Positions 63,711 to 64,000 of a stretch of DNA of 64,000 bases are shown one piece after another. The translations under genes were made by a program, and so were the position numbers. Below the pieces are notes generated by a model. It saw only the letters and a list, made by a program, of their open reading frames with translations, was not told the DNA's origin and did not search any database. Numbering within the stretch: the first letter of the stretch is position 1; the number at the start of each line of letters is the position of its first letter. The DNA comes from Saccharothrix deserti (GTDB taxonomy: Bacteria; Actinomycetota; Actinomycetes; Mycobacteriales; Pseudonocardiaceae), in assembly GCF_009769385.1 (NCBI RefSeq), contig NZ_VKAB01000016.1, forward strand, positions 186,001-250,000, read 5' to 3'.

Positions 63711-64000
63711 GTGAGCGACGTGATTGAACATGCGGAAATCGCGGCCGCACTGCCGACCGTGGACGACGTCAGGCGGGCCGGCGAGCGGATCGCACCGCAC
63801 GTCCGGCGTACGCCGGTGCTGGAGGCCGAGGTCGCCGGCCGCCGGGTGACGCTGAAGCTGGAGCACCTGCAACTCACCGGCACGTTCAAGATCCGCGGTG
63901 CGCTCAACGCGCTGCTGAGCCGACCGGAGACCGACCAGGTGGTGACCGCGTCCGGCGGCAACCACGGGCTGGGCGTGGCCACCGCGGCACGGGTGCTCGG
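63711..64000 (+). CDS. Threonine/serine dehydratase (fold II PLP enzyme), cut by right edge
   Basis: First 96 codons of a PLP-dependent threonine/serine dehydratase: AGERIAPHVRRTPVLEAEVA, VTLKLEHLQLTGTFKIRGAL (PLP Lys in FKIRGA), and TASGGNHGLGVATAARVL, the phosphate/substrate loop. It deaminates threonine or serine to a 2-oxo acid. GTG 63711 or GTG 63720 is the start. The remainder is outside the window. Divergent from the LysR gene. Confidence 0.9.
   Translation, partial: MSDVIEHAEIAAALPTVDDVRRAGERIAPHVRRTPVLEAEVAGRRVTLKLEHLQLTGTFKIRGALNALLSRPETDQVVTASGGNHGLGVATAARVL

Overview
The window is high-GC actinobacterial DNA. Codons end almost always in G or C, GTG and TTG starts are common, secreted proteins carry Tat or lipoprotein signals, and several genes have the leaderless -10 arrangement of actinomycetes. 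Gene content (WXG100-type polymorphic toxin, PucR, GlxA-like regulator, OtrA-type ribosome protection, dnaK-grpE-cbpA-cbpM-clpB) fits a soil actinomycete, probably Pseudonocardiaceae (Saccharothrix/Actinosynnema/Lentzea-like). The family is an inference from style, not from a search.

Layout. 1-5.2 kb: a kinase cut by the left edge, a secreted zinc metalloprotease, a small secreted Cys protein behind a structured leader, a SUKH-type protein and a LuxR remnant. 5.2-11 kb: a 1605-residue polymorphic toxin ending in a His-Me-finger nuclease of the YeeF type, followed by two tandem YezG-like immunity genes. 11-14.5 kb: frdDCBA (quinol:fumarate reductase) plus a small Cys/His protein. It is divergent from a four-gene sugar-type ABC importer (14.6-18.8 kb), and a perfect TTGTGA-N6-TCACAA palindrome (Rex- or Crp-like) lies between them. 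19-20.5 kb: a beta-lactamase-fold hydrolase and an AhpD-like protein.

20.4-28.5 kb is the most interesting block. It is a compact minus-strand operon with fused aminodeoxychorismate synthase (PabAB), an ADC-lyase-like enzyme, two ANL adenylating ligases, an FAD aromatic hydroxylase and a membrane-anchored ABM-domain protein. It looks like a small p-aminobenzoate-derived biosynthetic cluster without PKS or NRPS. 28.7-38.5 kb: a broken GH27 alpha-galactosidase, pectate lyase, DacB, a GABA-use locus (gabP, PucR regulator, gabT) and PhoD phosphatase. 38.5-45 kb: small enzymes, a frameshifted gene, an ABC exporter pair divergent from a DMT transporter plus two-component system. 45-50.7 kb: a ribosomal protection protein with a leader ORF, a frameshifted 2-hydroxyacid dehydrogenase and a large LuxR-type ATPase regulator.

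50.7-60.5 kb is a stress island: htpX, clpB, cbpM, cbpA, grpE, dnaK, two divergent hsp20 genes around a HAIR-like operator, and a general-stress membrane protein. It is peppered with deletion scars (an HtrA remnant, a trkH/trkA fusion scar, a truncated DJ-1 gene). The right end holds a GlxA-like regulator, a LysR regulator and the start of a threonine/serine dehydratase.
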